Origin: Nymphaea colorata
Taxonomy: Eukaryota > Streptophyta > Magnoliopsida > Nymphaeales > Nymphaeaceae
NCBI RefSeq assembly: GCF_008831285.2
Contig: NC_045138.2
Coordinates: 27,251,934 to 27,315,933, forward strand
Direction: 5' to 3'
DNA length: 64,000 nt
Each line of letters begins with the position of its first letter. The first letter of the stretch is position 1. Of this stretch, positions 12,390 through 25,481 are shown in pieces. The notes under the pieces are model-generated. The model saw only the letters and a program-made list of their open reading frames with translations. It did no database searches and had not been told where the DNA came from. The position numbers and the translations under genes are program-made.

Positions 12390-14160
12390 CAACAACATGC
12401 AATGCTCATTCTAGACCCAGGTCAGTGCACCGCAAGCACCCGCCCACTAAGCTAAGGACTGGTAAGTGTCTCGCCTCTTGGCTAAAATTTTTTGGCTTCG
12501 CCATAAAGATGAGTCTTATTAATTTTGGCTCATATCAAGTTTCGTTTCTAAAATCAAATTAAAAACAATATATGTTATAGAACGGATACGAAGAAAACGT
12601 TACTGGTGAGACTTGGTAAGTGCAGGCTCATTCAATTCATATATTTGAAGAACAAAGAAAAAAAGCTTCGCATTAAAAGTTTAAAATTAATGCTTTCAAG
12701 ATAATACCACAAACCATTGCATCAGCACGAACAATGAACCGGCAAAGCAATGTGCACCGCTAATCAATGTAATTCACAAGTTGACGTGTGAGATATAAGC
12801 AAGCAAGAGGCCGAGATGAATTCGTCGAAAAATGTGAACGAATGTCACAATCCCACCAGTAGCCGTCAATCGTCATGGTTTATTAAAGCTTAACTTTAAA
12901 AGTTGTTATATGCATGGTGGCACCTAATATTTGAGCATCCCATCGATGATTTTTACCTTGTGAAATTTTTCAGTTTCACATGAATATAAAAGCAAACTAG
13001 TGGACTACTCCATCACGTTTAGAAGGAGAATGGGAATAAATTTTGGTTTGAAAAGCAAGCTCATTTCAAACCTGTATACATTTAAATATATGCGGCTAGG
13101 CAGAAATCCTTAGTTGTGAAGCAACTTTGTTGAGTATGAAAAGAACCATTTATGAGCCTATGTTTTTAGCACTCAACCGGAGGATAATCCATGATTAGCG
13201 CGAAAGTGATATGATGCAAAAGTTTTAAGTATCATCTCGATGACACATTCAGATCCCTGGTTGTGTTTTAAGATTTGAGGCTGCATAAAAAGGTGTGTTT
13301 TAGGACATCCTCGATTTAAATAAACTAAGAACTTCAGTAGCGTGGATTTTAAATCCATGCTACATGTTAAAAACCATGGATTTATGGTTGGATAGGTGGT
13401 GGTCTGATCTTAAATCCATGGATTTCATATCACCACGGACCTCAGATCTGCAGTGAGACAAACACAACCTCAAAGAAAATTAGTTTAAGAAAATTAGTTT
13501 TGTGAAACATAGTTTTGTAAAAAAATAGTTTTTTAAACGTCTTTGTGCAAGTTTTGGTAATAGAACCAAAACATTTTCTTTTTTTTTTTAAAAAAAAAAA
13601 AAAGAAAAAGAAAACTGGAGGGTGCTAGGTTGTCCGCTTTATTTTGAAAAACAAGTGAGTTTGGGCAAAACTCACTGTTCTTATCATCCTGAAATGCAAT
13701 TTTGGAAGTAAAAACTATTTTTTACCTTCAAAATTTGGTTTTGAGGTATCATCCAAACGCCCCTACGCTGTTGATCTTTATTTTTTTTCCTATTTGAAAA
13801 CCATACTCATGCCAAGAAGCTTTGTCGCGATCTCGCTTGGGAATCAAACAAAGTGGAGTGGATTCATTATTAGAATCATAACTTACCAATTGTTCAAATA
13901 ACGGTGCCTTCTGTTGGGTCCAACTGAGAATAAAGTTGGGTCTGCACACGATTAAAATGATTGGGAAGCATTTATTTATTGTTTGGGACAAACGCCACTT
14001 TCTGGAGGTTTAACGTAAATCTCATGTCCAAGTCAAGTGAGAAGGCGATGGCCTATTTGGGGACCATACCATGGACAGAGCGGGGCCTTCTATTTTATTA
14101 GTATTTAATAGGGTTCAGCCCATGATATGCCAAATTGCATGCATATACAACCCGCACCAA
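12390..14160. other. Intergenic, repeat fragments only
   Basis: No supportable gene. At 13330-13470 there is a short self-complementary stretch built on ATCCATGGATTT-type motifs, ending with GATCTGCAGTGAG. It resembles the element at 17339-17535. A poly-T/poly-A block lies at 13571-13605. CATCCAAACGCCCC near 13750 resembles a MITE terminus. Confidence 0.4.
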
Positions 14161-14330
14161 GTTCAATGAGCAGTAGAAACACTGACACTCTTCTTTCATG
14201 AATTTGCCTTAAATATCAAGTCAAATTTATAAAACATTAATTCTAGTGTTCTATTAATCCGACATGATATTTGAAGCATAATTATAAAGCACTCGTAAAA
14301 TATTTTTGGTGCTAAAATATCACTATGGAG

Positions 14331-14479
14331 TCCTTTGGCAGCAGGGACACAGTGTTCCATGAATCTACATAAGAAACTGACAGATTTATAGAACATTAGT
14401 TTTAGTATTTTATGAATCCGTTTAAATTTGAGGTAGATTTATGAAACACTTGTAAAGTGTATCTGTTATCAAACAAACT
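14331..14479. mobile_element. Foldback MITE-like element
   Basis: The left half (CAGTGTTCCATGAATCTAC) and the reverse complement of the right half (AAGTGTTTCATAAATCTAC) match closely, so the segment can fold into a long imperfect hairpin. Adjacent sequence 14170-14310 has the same arrangement (AACACT, CATGAATTTG, ATAAAACATTAATTCTAGTG) and looks like a second, more diverged copy. No clear TSD. Confidence 0.5.
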
Positions 14480-14559
14480 TGATGGCTTGTTTGGCAAATT
14501 AAGGATATGTACAACAAAAGTTTGAACAAATTCACAAAATATTTTTTAAGTATTTCATA

Positions 14560-17338
14560 AATCTGTCCGAAATAGTTATGTACTACGAGCACTCTGAGCC
14601 CTAAAACTCTGATTCATATGTGGCTCCGTCTTCACATGTTGTCCATCCCCATTCAAGTCATGTGTTCTGCCATTCAATGGTCAAGCTCTAGATCTGACTC
14701 CAATTATGGAGTAAAAGATACTTTAATGCATGAAAACGACCTGCCCAAATGGCAACCTTGTTAGTCTGCATTCATGCACGCCACATGAGAAGCCTCCTTC
14801 TTTCTAGATCTGGATATGGTAGGCCAGGGATGGATCTGGACGCACTTGGACCCCACCATGGGCTATTTGGATCTCCAATCTATCTTATTGCTAATTTTAG
14901 CCACGGAGCTGTTTGATAAGAATGGGTGTTTAATTGCTAAGTGTTATATCGCATAGAGTTTGATTCAATTGCCTTATGTGTGGAAAGGACACCATTTTCC
15001 TCTGAGATGTGACAAATTTGGTGACGGCAGATAGCGTCCTTAAAGCTGAAGGGGCTGGCCGTAGGCACGTGAACGGCTCACGCTCGTATCGAATTCAACT
15101 CTTATTGAATTTGAGTAATTGTGTTTCGATTCAATCTCCTCTGTAGATTCTATCTTAGAAATCTGAACCGGGCCCGATTAACACAAGATCCAACATTTAT
15201 ATGTAATTAAGTTTGATTTTTATTGGGTCCTGTTATAAGGTCAATTTCATAGTTAATTTTTTTTGTGGAGTCATAGCCAAATATCATACAAATATTAAAA
15301 TTCGGTTATGAAACTGCATATCAAATCTCAGTCCAGTTAATAATTTTGTCTACAATTTTTTTTACTAAATCTGGCTAACAGTTCATAAATTGGGTGGTTG
15401 ATGCAATATATCGGATCCATTTATATCTCTAGCTTAAATTGGGAGTATAAATGACAGTAAGAAATAATCTGGTCATTCAAAAGACTGGGTCGTTTCATGG
15501 CCATCCATCCAACAATTTTTCTGTTTGTTCTTCTTCAAATGTTACCGTGCACATTTTTTTAAAAAATCACCAAACTTTGCGATAACATAATTTAATAACT
15601 TTTATTCTTATATATATATATATACACATGTGTGTGTGTGCACTGTGTGTCTACGTGTGTATAGTGGATCTTTGGATTTCTCCATCCAAGTTTGTGCTTA
15701 CAAATCATCAAGCTTATCATAACAATGCATCAAATCACTGTGAATGGATTAAAGGCAAGATGGACAGAGGATTTCAAAATGTTCATCATTTTTATCTTTG
15801 TTTTACTTGCAACCATCCATCAATATGTGTATGTGTGTGTGCGTGCGCGTGTGTATATGGCTAGAATCACCTAACTCACTTATAAGGGTCGTTCAATCCA
15901 TCGCGATGGACAGTTAAGAAAAAACAATAAAAAAAAAGTGTAAATTAATAGTAAATAATGAAACTATTCATCGTATTTTCTTATTGTTCTTCTCTCAACA
16001 ATCCATCACAATGAACTAGACGGCTCTCATGAGTAAGCAGGAGCTTCCTATATAATTAGAATCACCACTTAATTTTCTTATATGTACATAAAATATGAGT
16101 TCAACTAACCTTATCTTAAAACTAGTTATTTTTTGTCATCTTTCTTCTATTTTCCACGTGATTTGTTGTTAATATAGGCCCACTTAATTTAAGACAAAAT
16201 AACATGATAGCTAAGATTCGAGGCTGCATAAAAATATGTGTTGGGGAGAGATCCTTACATTAATCAAACTGAAGATTTGTTATTCCGAGTATTGCATATT
16301 ATTATTGCATATTATTTCGGCAGTCTCCTTCGACAGCAGATCCTGGTGAATTTTGTCACTGTCTTCATTATTTAATTAGTTTATTTATTCTCTCATACAC
16401 GAAAGAAGACGCCGACCTGGTTTTATTTTCTGCCGCCTTCCGGCGAGCTGCCAGAAGGAGATCACATAAGATTGGTTGGACAAGTTCAACGGTAAAAGAT
16501 GCGAACATTCCTTACATTGGAAGCGATTCTCTTTTATTAGGCTGAGCATTACTTGTCAGGAAGGTTTTTCTCGGTAGGTTTTAGTTATCGTTGATTGTGC
16601 TGCAAGTGAGAAGTCAATGTCATCTGAAATATAGCATACTTTTCAAAATAATGGCAGCCATTAATTTGTTGGTTAGAAAAAGCACTACAATGCATAGTGA
16701 AATTTTTTATGAGGGAGTCGAATTAAAGTTTCTACATTTTGAAAGAAAGATAATTTTTCAAATTTTTTATATAAAACAAGTGAAATTTTTTAAAATTTAT
16801 ATGTAATTTAAAAAAAATTAAGGTGGGGCCAAAGCCCAAGCGGACCCTACCTTGCCTCCGCCCCTAGCATTAGGAGTACCCTTAAGCTTCATTCTGCCCT
16901 ACCGGTGACATAGAGGTGTAGCATCACACGAATCAAACTAGTAAGGTTACATTTGTCTAGCCACTAGCCCAACCAGATATGTTATGCCCCTGTCACATGA
17001 TGCAACAGATATTCAATCTGTTGTTGATATGAGGTTATGAAATTCCTCTCATAATAATCAACATAGAGAAAGAGATAAACTAGAGTTTTTAACAGCAACT
17101 AGCAAAAAGAGCATTGTGTTGTGGAAAGATAGTATTTCAAAACACATCTTTTAAGAGCACCATATTCTTTTCGGAAATATGGTGTGTGCAAGTACCAATG
17201 TTGTTTCTAGATCAAACAATCATATGCGTTGCATAATTACATAATACCATGTTTGATATTATAAACGTATAATATTCTTGAAATAAGAAGATAAAACACA
17301 ATGTTCTTATCAAATGCATTGTAGGATCACAGGTCCTC
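14560..17338. other. Intergenic, AT-rich, microsatellites and repeat end
   Basis: No gene supported. TA and TG microsatellites lie at about 15609-15660 and 15823-15855. The end of a G-rich-ended repeat (GGTGGGGCC to CCTCCGCCCCTAG) is at about 16822-16866. The short stretch at 16470-16540 is only weakly coding-like. Confidence 0.4.
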
Positions 17339-17535
17339 TAGGTTGAGTTTGATTACCATGAATTTCAAATCTATCACTGCAGATCTTAGATTCACTTGGC
17401 CCTCAATCCAAACTTGAATTGATGTTTTTTTGCACTATATCGCGGATTTGAGATCTATGTTGAGGGTGGATGTTGAAATTGTGGATTTCAGATCCCCTCG
17501 GGTTTGAGATCTATAAAAAAAATCAAACGCAACTT
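17339..17535. mobile_element. Small TIR element (putative MITE)
   Basis: The left end GGTTGAGTTTGATT and the reverse complement of the right end GTTGCGTTTGATT match at 11 of 13 positions. The interior contains repeated GGATTTGAGATCT / AGATCTTAGATTC inverted motifs. The target-site duplication is not clear. Confidence 0.4.
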
Positions 17536-18245
17536 TAAGTTGTTAGAATAAAGTGTAAACAGGTTCAAGTTGGTATCGAGCTTTGCTCATTTAAACCCAT
17601 TCATGCCTTTTTATTTCAATATCAACTATCAGTGCACCCAAAAAAATTAATGGGCTAGAAGTAGAAAACAATTTTAAATGTTGCCCAACACATATATTCT
17701 AAAATATAAAAATATATACTTAGAGAGAGAAGCCATTCATCAAAAGGCAACAACTTGATGAATGATCATTGGAAAGCGTTGCGTGCAATTTACGACGCTT
17801 CCCACTTGATCTTAACAATGACCTATTATGGCATTCAAGTTCGTGATCTTTATTTGTTTTTAAACATAAAAGTCTGATGATTTCTTCGTCTTACAGGTTT
17901 GGCATCTTCCAAAAGTATCAATAACGGATGCGGAGATGAATTAATGGGTGAGACCAGCAGCTCCCCATTATGATATCCTTGATTTGGTTTCAAGTCCAAA
18001 ATGGGAAATGAATCAACAGAGATTGGACAAGGTTTTTTATATGAGATATTTAGATTCCTCTAAGATAACGACAGAGAATAAAGTAGCTCAGTGATAGCTC
18101 CGTGATAGGCCAATAGAGGTGCAAATGGGTTGTACCGTGGAAAACTAAACACGTTATTAGATCATCTCTAAAGGGTTGATGTATGGTTTGGAGTGGCAGT
18201 TGGTAGGCGGTCAGTATTCGAATGTCATACGTGTGTCAACCTGCA

Positions 18246-18470
18246 AAAAAGAGGTCATCGATGCACAAATTAAAGCATAATGAAAACGGCACCTCCATCC
18301 ACTAAAAGCAAGGGCGTAGGGAGGGGAGGGGGGGAGGCTAGGCCATGGCCCCACCCTGGCCAATAAAAAAAATTACATTGAAAAAAATAATTTTTTTTAA
18401 TTGTGCCATGTATTTTTTTTATTTAAATTTAATTTGGCCCTACTCAGATCTAGAGGTTGGACTGTCGGCT
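18246..18470. repeat. Dispersed repeat, G-rich-ended family
   Basis: Contains GTCATCGATGCACAAATTAAA and GGCACCTC followed by a G-run, GGCCATGGCCCCACC and an AT-rich core with ATTACATTG. Nearly the same order of motifs recurs at 60660-60860, so the repeat unit includes at least 70 bp upstream of the G-rich part. Confidence 0.6.
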
Positions 18471-19149
18471 CGCTCCTAACTAAAAGCATATCATTTATCT
18501 TAAAAGAATAAGGAGTTGAGTGCGAGCTTGGTCTATTTTTCGAAGGTAAAACAAAAATTAAGTCACTATCAGAACCGGAACAGTATAGAAAAATCCTTTT
18601 TTTGGCTCTCTCTTCACAAAAACAAAAATCACTCAACCAGATCTGGCCCATTTGCAACCCCCTACATTCAGAGGGCAAAGAAATTGTGTTCAAATTTTTC
18701 TTGCATTCTTTTGGAAAGAAAAAAAGAAACATTACTGATATCCCATAAATCAGCCCATCTCACCCAAAATACTAATAAAGTTACTAATTTTTTTAATTTT
18801 CATTTAATTTATGATTGTGTTTGATACGTCCGGCACAGGCTGATGTCTGTTGGTAAGTAGGTTTCAATTACGAGATGCAAACACTGCACGGTGACAATAG
18901 TTTGCTCTACGTTCTTAGGCGAGAGCCTCTAAATAAGAAAATGGCTTGGAGAATGTGTGCGCATTGTCTCGAAGATGATGATATAAAAGTCCATTTAGTG
19001 GGCAAGAGGGAAGTATTTAAACTGTTCTTATCAACATGCGTCATAAGAAAAAGAACTAACACATTAGTTAGCATGGTGCTTTCAAGCCATAATTGAGGTA
19101 AATTGTTTCTCTCCATTAAGTCAAAAGAATTCAGAAAATTTGAAGTCTA

Positions 19150-19430
19150 CGTCATAGTTAGCAAACCCATGACTTGGACTCGGATTGGCAGATGGCTGGG
19201 TCATTAGGTCAGCGAGTTGGAGTTGACTTGTCGACTCAGTCAAGTTTTGAAATAACCATGATGTAAATCACTACAGCTGAATCGAGCTAGTCAAAGCCAA
19301 GTCAAGCCTAGTCAAGGGTGAGTCGAGTCAAGTCGGGCTGAGTTCAGGGCAAGTTAGAGGCGCGTAGGGCCAACCTTGACTCATGGCCGAATTTTTAGCT
19401 ATCTGAGCTGACTTACGCACTTCCTGAGTC
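19150..19430. repeat. GACTCG/AGTCAAG-rich degenerate repeat
   Basis: Many short copies of GAGTCGAGTCAAG-like words in both orientations. This resembles the interior of the hAT MITE at 11892-12381 but without identifiable ends. Confidence 0.4.
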
Positions 19431-19847
19431 ACCCCCGAGAGTTTTTGCCAACTAGAGCCTACAAAGTGACATCATTTAAAGTTACATTAAATAGTTAACA
19501 TAATATATATCCATGTGGTGCAAAAATGTGGTACTAAAATGCAGGTTAAACTATAGGAGGGCATCACCCAAAAGCACTGCAGAGTTGGCACCATGGAAGA
19601 ATGTGGGGAAACATGGAGGCTTCCGCTCTTAGCCGGGTGGTAGGATGAAATACTCTCCATACTCACTCGAATCTCCATACTCACTCGAAACTAGAGTAAT
19701 ATGTCGAAGTGCAAACAAATAAGTGTGCGTTGAAAAATTAAGTAAAAATGCTTGTTATCCTTCATAAGTTCGAACCTTTTGTGACTAATCATGCGCTCCC
19801 TCGCGGCCTCACCACCTACTTAATACTAACCACATGAGTGCAAATCT

Positions 19848-20240
19848 AAGGACGTCAATGGATTGACTTCGGATCCAATATCTGACTGAAATGCTAAAAA
19901 AACTTGGATACAAAAAATTATCATCCTACCAAGAAATTAGATCAAAATCGGATTTAGAGAATGACATTTGATCGGATTCATATTTAGATGCAGTTTTAGT
20001 TCTAAGTAAAGATCTGATCAAAGCCAAATTCAGTTTTAAATAAGTATCATATATCCAACTTATATTCATAATTTGAAGTCGGTTTTTAACATATCATACT
20101 GTGGTTTGGATTCCGTTGCATATTTAAAAGCCATGCAGATGTGAAAATGAAAGCCAAAAATTCAAATCCTATTCCAATTGTGAGAATCAGACGGATTTGA
20201 TATGACTTTTGTTCATTTGTCGCTGAATCGGAAGACATTA
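19848..20240. mobile_element. Possible degenerate hAT-like MITE
   Basis: The left end reads TAAGGACGTCAATGGAT, followed by GGATCC and repeated GGATTTGATATG-like words. This is a layout seen in plant MITEs beginning TAGGGATGTCAATGG. The right end near 20215 (TTCATTTGTCGC) is only loosely complementary. No TSD found. Confidence 0.3.
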
Positions 20241-20640
20241 AGCATCCAATATATGGTAAAAGACATCTTATTCTAATTTAAGCCGTGAGACATCCACAAA
20301 GTGACCACTATATCTAACAAGGAAAAACCTACGGAAAACTATGAACTTTCATTGAACAAATAAAATTGGGTAAGAAAAAAAATTCACACCCTTGATTTTT
20401 AGGTTCTTGTAAGAATAAAGCAAGTTGAACTAAACGCGACTAACCTTAGGTAAATTATGCACGTTGCACACCAAACCATGATTCCATGCTCAATTTCTAT
20501 CGCACTTCCAAGACATGATAGAAAAAATGGAAGACTACCATGTTTTGTGGCATGTTGGTGACCAGTGTGGCCATGTTTGAATGGAGGGAGTCCGCAAGAG
20601 AGGAGGTTCTTCACTATGATTGAATGGGAAGAGTATGAAC

Positions 20641-21893
20641 GAGAGATCACATTTATTCCAGACAACTTCCTCCATCACTCGAACACGCCCCAAGGGCAGA
20701 TGGAGTAACGGGAGGCACAATTTTCTCATATCCACTATTCTGCAACTAAGGGGCTGTGATTAAACTTTCTCTCTCACACGAGAAGCGGAATGTTGTGGGT
20801 CTCAGTGCAGAGAAAGTGGGTTCCCTTCCACCTGACGAAACAAATGGTGCATAAGTGGTTCACCAATCGGGGCATAAATTTTCAGAGAACCTCACGATTC
20901 AAGGTCATTTTATATCATCTAAACAGGCAAAAAGGAACACGAGAGAAAGAACCCCAATGGAGTTTGGTGCAGCAGAATGGAGACTCGGCTGTTTGATGCA
21001 GAGTCGTGATTCAAGCTCCATGAGCGCCAAAAGCTCCATTCACACGAACTCTCTACATGAGACGATGTACAGAACTAGGAGGTAGAGGTACGACCCACGA
21101 GGATTTACCACCCTAGGCAAGTGACTAAGACTATACCTCCATCCTGAGTATACCTCGATCCAGGTGCGGTTTCCTCGTGTAATAAATCAAGTAGAAGAGG
21201 CAGGGTCGAAGCAACCAGCCAGTTAAGAAGGCTAGAGATAGATCACAGTGTAGTCAGGAATGAAGCAAAGATAGGGAAAGTTGCCTGTACAGACTCAAAT
21301 ATATTCCGTAAAGATAAGCAAGGAACTGGAAACAGCTTCAAGCTTCCTAGCTTAACTGCAAAATATCAGGTAAAGAAATGAAGTTTTCCCTTACCTACTC
21401 CCTAAGCAATGCCACGTCATTGGCAAAAATTCTGTTCTTCAATTATGTGAAAAAGAAGGCCAGAGTCTTTTCTAAATCTTAACAAAGCCGCTATTTTTTT
21501 CATATAAACATGCACCTCATTGGTTCTCCATGTTTTCCCTACCGGTTCCAAAGCCCTGCTTCCTTCTAGGATGTCACAGAACAAAATGCTCACCCATCCA
21601 ATGGAAATCATAAGCAGGAATATTCTGTTGCAGGGAATGAAGTTGTAGTTGAAAGAGGGACCCTCCAACCTTCCCTCTATTAAACATCCCTTCTGCATTC
21701 TACTTTACAAAACCGATGTTCCTGAAGCAGTTCCTCAACAAGACTCTGACACAAATGAGCTGGTCGTAAGATCAGGTGGCTTAGCTGAGAAATCTGTTTC
21801 CGGCTAGCATAATGAGCTAGAATCATGAGCAGTTCAAGAAGCACAAGCTGAGCCGAAAACAGAGGTGCTTGGCTTGGCATGTGGAGCTAGCAT
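20641..21893 (+). pseudogene. Decayed protein-coding remnant, family unknown
   Basis: On the plus strand one frame stays coding-like from about 20641 to 21121 but is broken by TAA at 20747, TAA at 20852 and TAG at 21083. Readable pieces include SLEHAPRADGVTGG, SAEKVGSLPPDETNG, ERTPMEFGAAEWRLGCL and SIHTNSLHETMY. After a frame shift, 74 open codons (21148-21369) end ...SFKLPSLTAKYQ at a GTAAAG donor. They can splice in phase to 21570 (after TTCTAG), reading DVTEQNAHPSNGNHKQEYSV. Around 21655 the frame shifts again into KTDVPEAVPQQDSDTNELVV, then stops. Composition and exon-like edges suggest a former multi-exon gene rather than a transposon ORF. I do not recognise the family. Confidence 0.5.
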
Positions 21894-21899
21894 ATTACT

Positions 21900-24157
21900 T
21901 TTTAGATTATACACACATAAGGAGTATGATGTTGTGTGCTGGATGGCTAAAAATTAAAAATAGGTCACTAAAAACAGCCATCACATGAGCATTAGCAGCA
22001 GATTATGATAAGCAATGGTTCAAGTAGCAATGATTCATGGTGCTTTTATTAATTTTTGGCCATCTGACAACATTGACACAGCACCATGGAATTCTCCACA
22101 TACATATAAACACACACAAACACATTATCTTACATGTACATAAACTATGTGTACTGTATTCTCTATTACATGCACATATTTCACACTATACTTGTTGGCA
22201 CTCTATGCTATGCTACTTTAAGAACAAATGTTCTTGAGAAAATCGTCGGGCGCCATGACTAGCTCATGAGATGAGATCAACTGGAGAAGGCAGCTCAAAC
22301 AGCCTTCTCAATTTATTAGCACTTCTAGCAGTCTTTTGTCATACCTGCAGTTCTACCCAATTTGCTAAGAGTGTTTCACTTGGAACCTTATCAAGATTCT
22401 CTGCCAAAAAGCTGATGTTATCAAGTAGAGAAGGATCCGTTTACAGGCTTTGCTTAACCAATGACTACAGTTGATACCAAGACCATAATGATTTTTTCTC
22501 TTATTTCACTATCTGTTGCTATTATAACCATTCTGTTATTTCATGTTTGACATGCTTTGACAACACTTCAGAATGATGTCTGTATGCAAGGCTTACAGCC
22601 TAAAAAGAGCACAGTTTAGGATTGATCCTCAAGAATCTTTTATTGCTCAGTTTATATTGGGTTGCAACATAGACATGCTTCCACTGATGAAATTGCAAAA
22701 TTTACATTGCAGACCAATTGCGGAGAAACCTATTATCCTTTTATTTTATTTTATTTTACTTTTTCAAATAGATCAGCCAGCTGCCAAGAATTCTGATCGA
22801 ATATTGCTGCCACTGGTTTTATCTTCCATGAAAATTATGATTTGCAACATTTTCTCTTGACCCAGATTTCAGTCTTCATGAAGGCAAGGGTGAAATGTCA
22901 ATGAGCCTTTTGTTTTCCACACTCGAGTAAATAGGACTTTTCTGGATACTGCACTCTTTCACAAGAGCCATAAGGATTAAAATTGTGCAAATTTTCAGAT
23001 TTTTAGCAGACTAAGTCAATTAAGTGGGGAAAAGTATCGAATAATTCATCAAAAATCAATGGCTCGTGACGTAGAAGATATCCTGTTAGAATAACCAAAT
23101 TCACGTGTAGGACATTCTTAAATTTTTGTCCTCCCTATTCAGCCTGAGGAGCTACAACAGTAAGGAAATAAAGATTTTTCCTTCTAAATATCATTTGGAG
23201 CTACTCCTAGAGCCACCAGAATGTCACTATATGAGTTTATTCTTGTGCAAAGGTGCTAAAGATCTTCTCATCTAGAGTTAAGGCCACTTATTATGGAAAA
23301 AGCTTTCACTACATTAGCACACGATCTTTCCTTCTATGCTCAAGCTACATCCACTGAAAAGCAGAACATTGTTCCAAAAGAACCAGCATTTTTATGCACC
23401 ACTTGATTTTTCATTCTAATGCATTACCAGCTGTAAAACAAGCACAAAGTTTCATAACGGAGGCTCTACTTTACCTTTATATTGTGCACAAAAATCTTAA
23501 ATGCACAAAGCTAAAGTTCATGCAAAATAAAAAGAGAATATAATACTGTTCATGTAGCTAAAATACACCTGGAAGTGCTGCCAGTTCATTCCAAGGCCAT
23601 CCCAACAGCTGCAGTTTGCCAACAATGGCAGCCACTAACCTTAGAATGAGTTCTGCTGAATGGGGAATGGGTTTCTTGTCATTACCATAATGGTCTATGA
23701 ATGAGAAAAATGGCAAAAAGAAGTTCATAAACAAGGCAAGAAAACCACCTCGCTACATGTCTATTCATCAAGTTGTACAATTAAGAATTCTTCAGGCACA
23801 TAACAGCAGGGTTTGGTGCTTCTGTTTTGTTCCATTTATCAAAGCATCCGCAGAAATGTACTTACCGTACAGGAAAGTAACAATTCGGTAAAACACAAAC
23901 AACAGCTCCTGGACCAGATAAACATTTCTGATGCATCATTCAATTGCCCAATGTTACACTCAATGTGTTCCTCAATGATATACGGTCTTTTACACAAAAC
24001 ACTTGAATGATGAAAGACATAATCATTCTATCTCCACCACAGACAGGAAAAACAGTCCTCGAAACAAAATTTGGATCACATAAAATTGAGCCAAAACAGA
24101 TCAAAATGTTCATGCATGTCCCTGATATATGAAGAGATGTAAGAACATTACCATGAA
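21900..24157. other. Intergenic / downstream flank of NMT gene
   Basis: AT-rich. No intact gene is seen. Short open stretches at 22271-22474 and 22573-22860 have no convincing protein character, although they could be further decayed pieces of the remnant to the left. The last few hundred bases probably include the NMT 3'UTR. Confidence 0.35.
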
Positions 24158-25459
24158 TTACAAAAGCACAAGTCCAAGTTCTGAAGGCTTCAGAGTGTGC
24201 CTTATCCGATAATTGTACAGATAATAGTGAAGTTGTCCATCGCCAGGTCCGAACTTCAGTTCCTTCAAGAATGTCTCGTTCTGCATAATGTCCAATGCAT
24301 TAAAAACATCGTACTCCTTCTTCTTAGCAATAATAAGTGCATCATTCATAAGCTGCAGCAGAGGGGTCTGCAACGCAACATTGTAGTACGAGTATGCTGC
24401 CTTCAGTACTGAATAATTCTGATTCCCAAGAATCGAAGATGGTAGGGTGTAGAAGCTACAGAAGTCGGTTATCTCTCGAGAATCTGGGCTCTCAACCACA
24501 AAACTGTCAATAACGTTTTCCTTTGGAAGAAGCCAATGCTCCACATCATCTTCATCAAAATCCGGCGCAACAATGAATTGGGAAAGATAATTCCTCAGAA
24601 GCCGAGTAACCGCTGGCACATCCCTCAACTCCATTGCCCTGAAACCAGGCGTCGCTGTCGAGTCAGGCAGCTTATACAGCTTAATCGTCCTGCTCATTGT
24701 CATCCTTGCACCGAGTCGAGAAAAACCAACATCGATAAGCTTCTTAGGATTCAACGAGCGATGCCAATATTGGCATGTTGTGATTGGAGTTGGCAGCACA
24801 ACACCGGCAGTATAAGCTGCCTGCCATATATTCTCCAAATGAACCCGCCTCGTGACCTCCTTAATCATCACAGGGGCGAGCCGTTTCGATCGGAGCTTCT
24901 TGTGAACACAAAGAAAATTGATCTCCGCCATCAGAACAACCTGATCCCTAACACGAATCTTCGCCGGCACGCCGGTGATGAATGCCACGAGTTTCCTCGA
25001 CCCCTTGACCCTGACGCCTATATGCCAACTCCTGAAATAGCCCGGCGGCCGCAGCGCCCACCTCAAAAACTCCTTTGAATAGTTGAACCTGAACATGTTC
25101 TCGTCGTCCTCAACGTAATTGTTCATAAGGAGATTGTAGACCTCCGTGCAGGTCTCTTCCAAGTCCATGTCGCAGGTGCTCCATTCGTAGGGGCTAGGGA
25201 GATTATACGGCTCCTGCCTCACCTCGGAGAGAGGAGAGGGATCCTCGATCGGACCTTCTGGCAGGCTGGTGTCGCCGACATCCTTGAATTGCCCAACCGG
25301 CTGGGTCTCCCAGAACCGGTGGCGCCTTCCCATAGACAGCGCTTCCTGAACCCTCCTACTGATGGCATCGATTTGATCGTTGCTCGTGGTGTTCACTGCT
25401 GGGGAGTTCCCTTCATTTGATTCGTCTGCTGGTCCAGACGATGGGTTTTCGCCACTCAT
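24158..25459 (-). CDS. NMT1: Glycylpeptide N-tetradecanoyltransferase (N-myristoyltransferase)
   Basis: Cytosolic enzyme that transfers myristate from myristoyl-CoA to N-terminal Gly of substrate proteins. One uninterrupted coding exon of 433 codons, a normal length for plant NMTs. Both family signatures are present: EINFLCVHK at residues 179-187 and KFGPGDG at 402-408. The N-terminal region has RFWETQPVGQF (48-58), followed by the substrate-proximal YEWSTCDM (91-98). The protein ends ...LGLVLL; in NMTs the C-terminal carboxylate takes part in catalysis, so an intact end is meaningful. The ATG at 25459 is the first in frame and lies just downstream of a 5'UTR splice acceptor. A functional gene is expected; the paralogue number (NMT1 or NMT2) is by similarity only. 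Confidence 0.97.
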   Translation of the reverse strand: MSGENPSSGPADESNEGNSPAVNTTSNDQIDAISRRVQEALSMGRRHRFWETQPVGQFKDVGDTSLPEGPIEDPSPLSEVRQEPYNLPSPYEWSTCDMDLEETCTEVYNLLMNNYVEDDENMFRFNYSKEFLRWALRPPGYFRSWHIGVRVKGSRKLVAFITGVPAKIRVRDQVVLMAEINFLCVHKKLRSKRLAPVMIKEVTRRVHLENIWQAAYTAGVVLPTPITTCQYWHRSLNPKKLIDVGFSRLGARMTMSRTIKLYKLPDSTATPGFRAMELRDVPAVTRLLRNYLSQFIVAPDFDEDDVEHWLLPKENVIDSFVVESPDSREITDFCSFYTLPSSILGNQNYSVLKAAYSYYNVALQTPLLQLMNDALIIAKKKEYDVFNALDIMQNETFLKELKFGPGDGQLHYYLYNYRIRHTLKPSELGLVLL

Positions 25460-25481
25460 TCCGTCGGAAGAAGCGCTCGAT

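Noticed and set aside
16470-16560. Possible Ty1-copia gag start (LDKFNGK-like)
   Set aside because: Only a handful of residues fit, stops follow quickly, and no LTR, primer-binding site or pol sequence is nearby.
24536-25078. 180-codon plus-strand open frame
   Set aside because: Antisense to the N-myristoyltransferase coding exon; no family features of its own.
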